From Neolewinella maritima (GTDB taxonomy: Bacteria; Bacteroidota; Bacteroidia; Chitinophagales; Saprospiraceae): DNA of 64,000 bases. This document shows, piece after piece, positions 33,808 to 41,831 of this stretch (within the stretch, counting starts at the first letter, position 1; every line of letters begins with the position of its first letter). The position numbers were made by a program, and so were the translations under genes. Under the pieces are notes generated by a model, which was given only the letters and a program-made list of their open reading frames with translations, was not told where the DNA came from and did no database searches. The stretch covers positions 248,001-312,000 of the forward strand of contig NZ_CAKLPZ010000003.1 of NCBI RefSeq assembly GCF_923081025.1. The letters run 5' to 3'.

Positions 33808-34479
33808 CTACTCTGCATGATCGTACCAAGTAAGCACTTCCTCCAAAGGTTTGCGCTCGAGGGTAGGCACGGTCGCCCCTTCGGCGGGTAGGCCCACGGG
33901 CAGCAGCAGATACGCCCGCTCGTTGTCCGGCCGGTCCAGCACCTGCTGCAGGAAATTCATCGGGCTGGGGGTATGGGTCACCGTGACCAGGCCCGCCAGG
34001 TGGATCGCCGCGATGAGCATACCGCAGGCGATGCCTACGCTCTCGTTGACGTAGTAGTTCTTCTGCCGGTCTCCGTCCGGGCCCAGGTCATACGGCTTTT
34101 TGAATACGACGATCAGGTAGGGGGCGGTGGTAAGGAAAGGCTTATTCCAGTCCGTCCCGAATTTCTGCAGGTCAGCCAGCCAGTCGTCCGACATCCGGCC
34201 GTGGTAGTTTTCGTACTCCTCCCGCTCGGCGGCCTCCCTGATCTGCTGCTTGATCGCCGGATCGCTCACTATGCAGAAGTGCCAGGGTTGCTTGTGGGCC
34301 CCGGATGGCGCGGTGCAGGCCGTGGCTACGATATGCTCGATGACCGCGCGGGCTACCGGGGCAGGGGAGAAATCGCGCACCGTACGCCGGCTCGCCAGGC
34401 GCTCGTATAGTGTAGTGACAGCCTGTAGCATACGCTGCTCGTCCAGCGGGTGATGGGATAGGGGGACGTAGTCTGACAT
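33808..34479 (-). CDS. Nitroreductase-fold flavoprotein, iodotyrosine deiodinase homologue
   Basis: A 223-residue FMN enzyme. RRTVRDFSPAPVARAVIEHIVATA and TAPSGAHKQPWHFCIVSD are FMN-binding; the lid REEYENYHGRMSDDW and GTDWNKPFL carry Glu88, Tyr92 and Lys113. Those residues are spaced as in mouse iodotyrosine deiodinase (Glu153, Tyr157, Lys178), which hold the iodotyrosine zwitterion. Bacterial enzymes of this type, for instance from Haliscomenobacter hydrossis, reduce halotyrosines. I take ATG 34479; an earlier ATG at 34542 adds 21 residues without family sequence. A dehalogenase function is well supported by the lid residues, though the natural bacterial substrate is unknown. Confidence 0.8.
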   Translation of the reverse strand: MSDYVPLSHHPLDEQRMLQAVTTLYERLASRRTVRDFSPAPVARAVIEHIVATACTAPSGAHKQPWHFCIVSDPAIKQQIREAAEREEYENYHGRMSDDWLADLQKFGTDWNKPFLTTAPYLIVVFKKPYDLGPDGDRQKNYYVNESVGIACGMLIAAIHLAGLVTVTHTPSPMNFLQQVLDRPDNERAYLLLPVGLPAEGATVPTLERKPLEEVLTWYDHAE

Positions 34480-34636
34480 AGGGTGAAAAGAAGAAGCGAC
34501 GAACGTAGCGAGAGCGCCGATCGAGGCAAGCTCTAGCCACAAGGTAAGCTGCCCGCCTGGTAGGAAAAATTTAACTAAAATGGACTAACGCGGCAGATAA
34601 TACCGACGTCTAATCGACTAACAAAACCAATTACAC

Positions 34637-35077
34637 ATGAAACGCTTCTTTCCCGCCTGTGTACTCGCCCTGCTGCTCACCGCCTGCGGCGACGACGACG
34701 ACCAGATCCCCCGCCTCCTCTGCGGACCCGACATCACCATCGGAGACGTGCTGGTCGCCCGGGAGTTCGACTCCTTCACGCTAGTCGATGCCAAGGTCAC
34801 TGATCTGTGCCTGGAGGTCACGGTCTCGGCCACCGGCTGCAGCAGCCAGGGCTGGACCATGGAGCTGTTCACCTTCGGCGAAGTAGCCGAAAGTCTGCCC
34901 ACCCAGACCTCCGCCCGCCTGCTGTTCGATGATGGGGTAGATGCGGCAGAATTTACCTGCCAGGCCGAAGTCACCGAGACCTACTCCTTCGACCTCTCCC
35001 CCTACCTGACCCCGGATGCCCTGCCGACCGAATTCACCCTGACCGGTCTGGCCACCACGCTGTCCATTCCTGACTAG
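34637..35077 (+). CDS. Hypothetical lipoprotein
   Basis: A 146-residue protein with signal MKRFFPACVLALLLTACG (lipobox LTAC, Cys17) followed by a run of Asp residues, a common outer-membrane export tag in Bacteroidota. The rest has four Cys and many beta strands such as VLVAREFDSFTLVDAKV, VTVSATGC and YSFDLSPYLTP. It may form disulphide bonds in the periplasm. I do not recognise a family. The gene lies alone between the nitroreductase gene (divergent) and the outer-membrane receptor gene on its own strand, 134 bp away. Confidence 0.65.
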   Translation: MKRFFPACVLALLLTACGDDDDQIPRLLCGPDITIGDVLVAREFDSFTLVDAKVTDLCLEVTVSATGCSSQGWTMELFTFGEVAESLPTQTSARLLFDDGVDAAEFTCQAEVTETYSFDLSPYLTPDALPTEFTLTGLATTLSIPD

Positions 35078-35211
35078 CTTCCTGCCGGAACGGTAGTTTG
35101 TCCCAACCGTAGATTAGTATGCTCGTTTGGTCGATTAGGCGTATAGTTGCCACAACATGGGGGAGCGCGGTGCGGTAGCCCTGGTATTCGCTCAGCCAGC
35201 TCCCCCTAGTT

Positions 35212-37689
35212 ATGAAGACTACGCTACTATTCTGCCTCCTGACCACTGCACTGTTCGGGCAGTACCCCGGCGCGGGCGGTCCGCCCGCCATCAAGGGCAC
35301 CATCAAGGGGAGCGTGACCGACGAGCAGACCGGTGATCCGGTAGAGTACGCCACCATCGTTCTCCTGGCCGCCGATGGCACCACACAGATCAACGGTACC
35401 CTGACCGAGCCCGACGGTAGCTTTCGCCTTACCGATATCCCCGTAGGCGACTACCAGATCAAGGCCACCTTCATCGGCTACACCGAGTTGCTCGTGTCCG
35501 AGGTCAAGACCACCAAGAAGAGCCCGGACCTCGAGGTCGAACCGATCACACTTTCCGCCGATGCCGTACTGTTGGACGGGGTAGAAGTCACCGGCGAGGC
35601 CAGCCTGATCGAGAACCGTATCGATAAATTGGTCTACAATGCCGAAAAGGACGCCACCAATCAAGGCGGTGATGCCAGCGACGTACTGCGTAAAGTTCCG
35701 CTACTGAGTGTCGACCTGGAGGGTAATGTGAGTCTGCGCGGCTCCTCTAACCTGCGCATCCTGATCAACGGCCGACCCTCCACCATCTTCGCTACCAGTG
35801 TAGCCGATGCCCTGAAGGGTATACCCAGCGACCAGATCAAGTCCGTCGAAGTGATCACCACCCCCTCAGCCCGCTACGACGGCGAGGGCTCGGGCGGCAT
35901 CATCAACATCATCACCAAGAAGAAGGAAGCTCAGGGCTTCACCGGCACGGTGAATAGCAGCATTGGCACCCGACAAAACAACTTCGGCCTGAACGTCAAT
36001 GCCCTCGTGGGCCGCTTCGGCATCAACGGCGGCGTGAACGGCTTCTGGAGCTGGAAGCGGGACGCACTGATCGACTTTCGCCGTACCGACTTCGCCGGCG
36101 GCGAGACCGTCCGCTTCCTGGAGCAGAACGGCGTGAACGAGTCCGGCTTCTTCGGAGCTAATGGCAATGTGGGCGCCTTCTACGACTTCAACGCCTACAA
36201 CAGCCTCAATCTCAGCGGCCGCTACAACCGCTTCGCCCGCTCGGGGGAGGGCACCACGAATGGCTTTCTCGATAACTTCCTGACCGGCGAAGACGCGATC
36301 TTCTCTCGCTTCAACGACAGCAAGAACGCCAACAGCGGCTTCGACGGCACGCTGGACTACCGCAAGACCTTCCCCGATCAGCCCGACCGCGAGCTCATCC
36401 TGGCCTTCCAACTCAGTGGACAGAACAGCAATACCGATAATATCGTCGACCAGTCCGGCAGCCTGCCCATCTACCAGCGCGACCTGATCAACACCAACGA
36501 CGGGCTCAACCTGGAGTACACCGGACAGCTCGACTACGTACACCCCGCCGGCGAAAAGGTCAAGATCGAAACCGGACTTAAAGCAGTCATCCGCCGCATC
36601 GACAGCGACTACCGCACGCAGATCAAGCCCGACGACAACGGCACCTTTACCGACGCACCCCGGCTCACCGACCTCTTCTTCTACGACCAGGACGTCTACG
36701 CCGCCTACCTCAGTACCAACTGGACCATCACCGAAAACTGGGGACTAGTAGCCGGCGCCCGCTACGAAGCCACGGAGATCGGCGGAGAGTTTAGCAACGA
36801 GAATCCCGACTTCGTCAACCCCGACTTCGAAAACAGCTACCAGAACTTCCTGCCCAGCATCATCCTGAGCCGCAAGCTCAGCCAGTTTTCCAACCTCAAG
36901 GGCAGCTACACCAAGCGCATCCAGCGGCCAAGCCTGTTTTTCATCAACCCCTTCACGGCCATCTCCGACCCCAATACCCTACAGATCGGCAACCCCGACC
37001 TGGAGCCTGAGATCGTCGACCAGTACGAGCTGGCCTACAATACCTACATCAAGGGTGTAGTCATCAACGGCTCGGTCTACTACCGCGAGACCAAGGACCT
37101 CATCGAGAGCTTCCTACGGGTAGATGATGACGGTATCGCTAGCACCACCACCTACCTCAATATCGGAGCCAGCGATACTTACGGCGCCAACTTCTTTACC
37201 TCCTTCACGATCTGGAAAAAACTGCAACTCCGCGCCAGCGTCAACTACGGCCGCTACACCGGTACTGGTACCATCAACGGCGAACGGCTGGAGCGGTCCG
37301 CCAACGTCATCAGCGGCAACGGCGGCGGCAGCTACAAATTCAACGATAAGCTGCGGGCTGACTTCTTTGTCTTTGGTCGCGGTCCCCAGCAGACGCTTCA
37401 GGGCAGCAACCCCAGCTTCAGCATCTATGGCGTAGGACTCAACTACGACCTCAGCGAACGCACCAGCCTGGGTGTGCGCGTCATCACCCCCTTCAGCGAG
37501 GACAAGGTCTTTGCCAGCGAACTCAGTGGTACCGATTTCGAGCAGTATAGCGCCTTCACCATCCCCTTCCGCAGTTTCGGGGTCAGCTTCAGCCACAAGT
37601 TCGGTGCCATCGACTTCAAGGCCCAAAACCGTAGGAGCCGCGTGCGGAATGATGACCAGAAGGAGGGCGAGGGGAACCAGCAGTTCTAA
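35212..37689 (+). CDS. Outer-membrane receptor with CarboxypepD-regulatory domain (TonB-dependent-receptor-like)
   Basis: An 825-residue outer-membrane protein. A signal peptide (LLFCLLTTALFGQ) and a short linker lead to a CarboxypepD_reg-like/CNA-B domain (GTIKGSVTDEQTGDPVEYATIVLL...), then the plug with DVLRKVPLLSVDLEGNVSLRGSSNLRILINGR, ending in a 22-strand-like barrel. The Bacteroidota-type plug and barrel of the OMP_b-brl_3 family are clear. The substrate is unknown. The C-terminus is charged (RNDDQKEGEGNQQF) rather than the usual terminal Phe strand. The gene is followed by a long palindromic repeat that faces the Tricorn-type gene. Confidence 0.9.
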   Translation: MKTTLLFCLLTTALFGQYPGAGGPPAIKGTIKGSVTDEQTGDPVEYATIVLLAADGTTQINGTLTEPDGSFRLTDIPVGDYQIKATFIGYTELLVSEVKTTKKSPDLEVEPITLSADAVLLDGVEVTGEASLIENRIDKLVYNAEKDATNQGGDASDVLRKVPLLSVDLEGNVSLRGSSNLRILINGRPSTIFATSVADALKGIPSDQIKSVEVITTPSARYDGEGSGGIINIITKKKEAQGFTGTVNSSIGTRQNNFGLNVNALVGRFGINGGVNGFWSWKRDALIDFRRTDFAGGETVRFLEQNGVNESGFFGANGNVGAFYDFNAYNSLNLSGRYNRFARSGEGTTNGFLDNFLTGEDAIFSRFNDSKNANSGFDGTLDYRKTFPDQPDRELILAFQLSGQNSNTDNIVDQSGSLPIYQRDLINTNDGLNLEYTGQLDYVHPAGEKVKIETGLKAVIRRIDSDYRTQIKPDDNGTFTDAPRLTDLFFYDQDVYAAYLSTNWTITENWGLVAGARYEATEIGGEFSNENPDFVNPDFENSYQNFLPSIILSRKLSQFSNLKGSYTKRIQRPSLFFINPFTAISDPNTLQIGNPDLEPEIVDQYELAYNTYIKGVVINGSVYYRETKDLIESFLRVDDDGIASTTTYLNIGASDTYGANFFTSFTIWKKLQLRASVNYGRYTGTGTINGERLERSANVISGNGGGSYKFNDKLRADFFVFGRGPQQTLQGSNPSFSIYGVGLNYDLSERTSLGVRVITPFSEDKVFASELSGTDFEQYSAFTIPFRSFGVSFSHKFGAIDFKAQNRRSRVRNDDQKEGEGNQQF

Positions 37690-37692
37690 GGT

Positions 37693-37793
37693 TAAACACA
37701 GATTACGCGGATTAATTCACGGATTAACTCACAGATTTTGTGAGCCGGAATCCGTGTGATATCCGTGCCCAAAATCTGTGGAATCCGTGTTTA
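37693..37793. repeat. CACGGATTACGCG-type palindromic repeat 1
   Basis: Inverted arms that begin TAAACACAGATTACGCGG and end AATCCGTGTTTA, with nested CACAGATT/AATCTGTG and CACGGAT/ATCCGTG pairs between. It fills the whole gap between the convergent receptor and Tricorn-type genes; its right arm contains the stop codon TTA (TAA) of the latter. Confidence 0.75.
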
Positions 37794-40700
37794 AAACCCA
37801 GCACGACCCCGCTTCTCAAACGCAGGCCGCTCCGGCACCGCCACCGGCGCTTCCTCCAATTGCCGCAGCACTTCCGCGATCGCCCGCTCCAGTTGCGGAT
37901 CCCGCCCAGCCATGACCTCCTTCGGGTACTGCTCTACGACGATGTCCGGCGCTACGCCTTCGTTCTCGACGCGGTAGCCGTCTTTGTCCCAAAAGGCTAC
38001 GTTGGGGGCCGTCACCGAGCCGCCGTCGATAAATTCCGGATAGCCCAGTACGCCGACCAGCCCGCCCCAGGTGCGCTTGCCGATCATGGTGCCCAGTTCG
38101 TTCTGTCGCCAGAGGTAGGGGAAGAGGTCACCGCCCGAGCCGGCCGTCTCGTCTACCAGTAGCACCTTCGGACCCTGAATACTGGCTACGGGGGCGTGCT
38201 GATCGGCGCCGTAGCGGTAGGTCCAGCTGTTCTGATAGGGCCGCATGAGCAGTTCGATGTAGTAATCGGCGATCTGACCGCCGCCGTTAAAGCGCTCGTC
38301 TACGATGATGGCCTGCTTATCGACCTGCGGAAAGAAGTAGCGCTTGAAGTACTCGAAGCCGCCGCCGCCCGTATTGGGTACGTAGACGTAGGCGACCCTG
38401 CCGTCCGTAGCCTCGTTCACCTTGCGCAAATTACCCTCCACCCAGTCGCGGTTGCGCAGGGCGTACTCATCCTCTACGGGGGTGACCTTCACCCTGCGGC
38501 TGTCGCTACCGTCTGCATTGGGCCCTACGGTGAGCTCCACGATCGTTCCGGCCGTGCGCTCGAAGAGGCGGAAGAGATTATCCTCGCCCATCAGCTCCTC
38601 CCCGTTCACGGCCAGCAGGTAATCACCCACCTGCACGTCTACGCCTGGCTCGGTGAGCGGGCTGGCCAGCTCCTCGTTCCAGTTCAACCCGCCGTAGATC
38701 TTGGCAAAGCGGTAGCGGCCGTTGGCTACGGTATAGTCCGCCCCAAGTACACCGCCCGGTACGCGCTCGGCTTCCCGCAGCGGCTCGCCCTGTCCGCCGA
38801 AGCGGTGGTGGCCTACGCCCAGTTCGCTACCCATCCAGCGCATGACGCGGTAGAGGTCGTCGGTGGTCATTACGTCCGCCAGGAAGGGCTCGTACTTAGC
38901 CTTCATCGCATCCCAGTCCACCCCGTGCATATTGGGGTCGTAGAAGTAGTCGCGGTTCACCCGCCACATCTCGTCGAAGATGTTCTTCCACTCGGCCCGG
39001 GGGGCGATCTTTACGGCTAGTCCGTAGTCGTCGGGCGACTTCAGGTCCTCCAGGCTAGGCGCGTCCAGACTGGTCACGCCCCAGCGGCCGAAGCTGCCCA
39101 CGAAGGCCTTTTTCCCGTTGGCGGTCACCTCGAACCAGTTGGCCGGGATGTGCTCGGTGGCTTCCCGGTCCTCCAGCGAGTAGCTGTGTAGCATAGAGCC
39201 GGCATCCGTAGCTTGCAGGAAGAGCAGCTTGCCCTCGGAGGGGGCCGCCAGGTTGCTGTAGTTGCCGTTGGGTAGGGGGAGGTGTACGATGCGGGTGTCG
39301 AGTCCGTCGAAGTCGATCCTCAGCGGACCGGGGTCGCTAGTGGTCGTGTCTTTTTCATCCTCGGTATCCGCAGCATCGTCCGCCTTCTCTTTCTTGAGCG
39401 CGGCTTCGTACTGCTCGTCTTCGCTGGGTTCCTCCACGTCGTTGCGGTGGAAGAAGGGGGAGATCACGTCTTCCTGCAGCGTCAGCAGGTAGATGCTGTT
39501 CGTGGCCTGCATATCGTTGCTCGACTGCTGGAACCAGTTCACGACCGGACCGGCATCCGTCGATGCCGTCAAATAAAGGTACTTACCCGAGGGGTCGAAG
39601 GTCGGCTCGGTTACGTTCACCAATTCGTCGGTCACGGGCCGCGACTGTCCGTCCGCTACACTATAGACATAGGCCCGCTCGAAGTTGGTGCCCATGATCT
39701 TGGAGTAGGCCATCCACTGCCCGTCGTGCGACCAGGAACCGAACAGGTCGCGGTAGGCCCCCGGGTAGTAGAGCACGTCCTGGTCCACCTTGATGACCTG
39801 ACCGCTACTTACTTCCAGTACGTATAGGTTACGGCCATTATCAACAAAAGCCAGGTGTTTTCCGTCGGGTGCCCAGTGTATGTGGGCGTAGAAGCCCGTC
39901 CCATCCAGATCGACCGTACGCGTGTTTTGCGTTTGCGCGGTACGCAGGTGCAAGGCGTATTCTCCGGAGGCGTCGCTGAAGTAGGCTACCGTCCGCCCAT
40001 CGGGTGACCAGGCCGGGTACGTTTCGTGGGCACCGGGGGTTTGCGTCAGGTTCTGTACATCTCCCTCGTCCGCCGGCGCGGTGAGGATCTCCCCCCGAAA
40101 GTCGAACACCAGCCGCGTACCTGATGGTGATACTCCGGCCGAGCGTACGTGGTCGCCCCCCGTCACGTAGCGTGGGCGCACGTCCAGCACGTCGGCGCGC
40201 ACGGTGATGTCGAGTCGCTCGTGTGTACCGCTGCCCGGATCGTACACGTGCAGGTAACCCGCCTGCTCGAACACCACGGCCCCCGCGCCCGCCTGCAGAC
40301 TGATCACCGGGAAGTCCGCAAACTCCGTCAGTTGCGCTACACTGCCGGAAGCCGGGTCGTAGACGTACAGGTTATACTCCCCGTTGCGGTCACTGCGGAA
40401 GTACAGCTTCCCATCCAGGTACTGCGGGTAGTTGTCGTTGCTACTTGTCTCCGGCTTAGGTACCTCCACTACGGAGCTATCGGCCGTGCTGAACAGCCAG
40501 ATGCGCGATACCGTGCCGCCGCGGTAGTTCTTCCACATACCGGATCGGTCACCCAGGGGGGTGTAGGCGATGTGACTGCCGTCGGCGGAGTAGTCGGCCT
40601 GACTGGCGGTAGGGATATTCAGCGGCGTTTCACGCCCACCTATCAGCCCGATGGTATAGAGCTGATTGAAGCGGTTGGTGAATACGTAGCGCTTGGAGGT

Positions 40701-41063
40701 AAAGAGCACCGACTGTCCGTCCGGCGCAAAGGCCTGCACTTCGTCCGGGTCGGGATGCCAGGTGAGCCGCTGCGGGATGCCGCCCGCTACCGGTACGGTG
40801 TACACGTCGAGGTTGCCGTCGTAGTTGCCGGTGAAGGCGAGCGTCTTTCCGTCCGGACTGAAGACCGGATGAGTCTCCGGACCGTCCCCGATCGTGAGCC
40901 GGCGGGGGTTGGTGCCGTCGCGGTCCGCTACCCATAGATCGCCGGCGTAGGCAAAGGCAATGTGCTCTGCGCTGATGGCCGGATCGGAGAGCAGGCGGGT
41001 CTGGGCGTGGAGCATACCGGCCCAGATAAACAATAGGAGTGGTGTAAGGAGCTTGTGCATCAT
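37791..41063 (-). CDS. Tricorn-like protease with beta-propeller, PDZ and S41 domains
   Basis: A 1090-residue secreted protease. After the signal peptide (LLLFIWAGMLHAQ) come two propeller blocks of PD40/WD-type repeats (HPVFSPDGKTLAFTGNYDGN, YPAWSPDGRTVAYFSDASGEYAL), then a Tricorn C1 domain (RVNRDYFYDPNMHGVDWDAM), a PDZ domain (GVDVQVGDYLLAVNGEEL), and an S41 peptidase part with the serine in DETAGSGGDLFPY. It would digest small peptides in the periplasm. An acidic insert (EEPSEDEQYEAALKKEKADD) precedes the C1 part. The gene starts divergently from slyD. Confidence 0.93.
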   Translation of the reverse strand: MMHKLLTPLLLFIWAGMLHAQTRLLSDPAISAEHIAFAYAGDLWVADRDGTNPRRLTIGDGPETHPVFSPDGKTLAFTGNYDGNLDVYTVPVAGGIPQRLTWHPDPDEVQAFAPDGQSVLFTSKRYVFTNRFNQLYTIGLIGGRETPLNIPTASQADYSADGSHIAYTPLGDRSGMWKNYRGGTVSRIWLFSTADSSVVEVPKPETSSNDNYPQYLDGKLYFRSDRNGEYNLYVYDPASGSVAQLTEFADFPVISLQAGAGAVVFEQAGYLHVYDPGSGTHERLDITVRADVLDVRPRYVTGGDHVRSAGVSPSGTRLVFDFRGEILTAPADEGDVQNLTQTPGAHETYPAWSPDGRTVAYFSDASGEYALHLRTAQTQNTRTVDLDGTGFYAHIHWAPDGKHLAFVDNGRNLYVLEVSSGQVIKVDQDVLYYPGAYRDLFGSWSHDGQWMAYSKIMGTNFERAYVYSVADGQSRPVTDELVNVTEPTFDPSGKYLYLTASTDAGPVVNWFQQSSNDMQATNSIYLLTLQEDVISPFFHRNDVEEPSEDEQYEAALKKEKADDAADTEDEKDTTTSDPGPLRIDFDGLDTRIVHLPLPNGNYSNLAAPSEGKLLFLQATDAGSMLHSYSLEDREATEHIPANWFEVTANGKKAFVGSFGRWGVTSLDAPSLEDLKSPDDYGLAVKIAPRAEWKNIFDEMWRVNRDYFYDPNMHGVDWDAMKAKYEPFLADVMTTDDLYRVMRWMGSELGVGHHRFGGQGEPLREAERVPGGVLGADYTVANGRYRFAKIYGGLNWNEELASPLTEPGVDVQVGDYLLAVNGEELMGEDNLFRLFERTAGTIVELTVGPNADGSDSRRVKVTPVEDEYALRNRDWVEGNLRKVNEATDGRVAYVYVPNTGGGGFEYFKRYFFPQVDKQAIIVDERFNGGGQIADYYIELLMRPYQNSWTYRYGADQHAPVASIQGPKVLLVDETAGSGGDLFPYLWRQNELGTMIGKRTWGGLVGVLGYPEFIDGGSVTAPNVAFWDKDGYRVENEGVAPDIVVEQYPKEVMAGRDPQLERAIAEVLRQLEEAPVAVPERPAFEKRGRAGF

Positions 41064-41107
41064 TCGTGGTGTTGACTCCGGTAAGTTACTACTGGAGCTT
41101 TTAGATA

Positions 41108-41154
41108 CTACTCGGCGGACGAGCTAAACTGCGTATAGCTCAGCCGACGAGTAG
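41108..41154 (+). other. Bulged hairpin element with conserved loop, copy 2
   Basis: TCGGC, bulge GGA, C, GAGCT, loop AAACTGCGTAT, AGCTC, A, GCCGA form the same structure as the minus strand of 14070-14116. The loop differs at 2 of 11 positions and the closing pair has changed from C-G to T-A. It lies in the gap between the divergent Tricorn-type and slyD genes. Confidence 0.6.
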
Positions 41155-41162
41155 AACAAGCA

Positions 41163-41182
41163 CCGCACCGGCGGACGCGCCC
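41163..41182 (+). repeat. Copy of the 20-bp GC-rich dispersed element, upstream of slyD
   Basis: CCGCACCGGCGGACGCGCCC fits the sense pattern, 32 nt before the slyD ATG and co-oriented with it. Confidence 0.55.
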
Positions 41183-41214
41183 AACAATTCTGGCGGCTGG
41201 CGCCTTATGCAAGC

Positions 41215-41739
41215 ATGCCGAACGACCCGCTCACCATCGACGACTATACGATCGTAACCATGACCTACGAAGTCCGCGACGGCGGCCCCTCCGGTACCCT
41301 ACTGGAGCGCATGGACGCCAACTACCCCTTCAAGTTCATGTTCGGCACCGGTAAGATGCTGCCGGCCTGGGAGCGGCGCATGTTCGGACTTAAAAGCGGC
41401 ATGGGATTCAGCTTTCAGCTCGGCCCCGACGATGCCTACGGCAAGCCCGATCCGCAGCATATCCTGGAGGCTCCTATCCATATCTTCCAGAACGAGCGCG
41501 AACAGATCGAGCCCGGCCTCCTGGAAAAAGGACAGTACCTCACCCTCACCGATGCCGACGGTAAGGCGGTCAACGCTAAGGTGCTCGAGTGGAACGACGA
41601 GACCGTCAAGCTAGACGCCAATCACGCGTTGGCCGGCAAGACCCTGTTCTTCTCCGGGGCCATTCTGAATGTGCGCAAGGCAAGTGTGGATGAGCTGGTC
41701 CGCAAGCAGTATATCGAGGAGGGCGGAGTTAGGCGTTAA
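41215..41739 (+). CDS. slyD: FKBP-type peptidyl-prolyl isomerase, SlyD-like
   Basis: A 174-residue protein that would speed proline isomerisation in folding proteins. The FKBP part has VTMTYEVRDGGPSGTLLER, FKFMFGTGKMLPAWERRMFGLKSGMGFSFQLGPDDAYG, and the insert-in-flap loop that continues to LTLTDADGKAVNAKVLEWNDETVKLDANHALAGKTLFFSG, matching SlyD. It lacks the long His-rich metal-binding tail of the Escherichia coli protein. The tail IEEGGVRR and its TAA stop run into a CACGGATTACGCG palindrome, so the stop is supplied by the first bases of that repeat. Confidence 0.88.
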   Translation: MPNDPLTIDDYTIVTMTYEVRDGGPSGTLLERMDANYPFKFMFGTGKMLPAWERRMFGLKSGMGFSFQLGPDDAYGKPDPQHILEAPIHIFQNEREQIEPGLLEKGQYLTLTDADGKAVNAKVLEWNDETVKLDANHALAGKTLFFSGAILNVRKASVDELVRKQYIEEGGVRR

Positions 41740-41827
41740 ACACGGATTACGCGGATTCATACACAGATTGGGCACGGATTCTAATCTGTGGTTGATCCGT
41801 GCTCCAAATCCGCGTAATCCGTGTTTA
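41737..41827. repeat. CACGGATTACGCG-type palindromic repeat 2
   Basis: Perfect 21-bp inverted arms at 41737-41757 and 41807-41827 (TAAACACGGATTACG...), with nested CACAGATT/AATCTGTG and GCACGGAT/ATCCGTGC pairs between them. It lies between the convergent slyD and M20 dipeptidase genes and shares its arms with the repeat at 37693-37793. Confidence 0.8.
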
Positions 41828-41831
41828 GATC

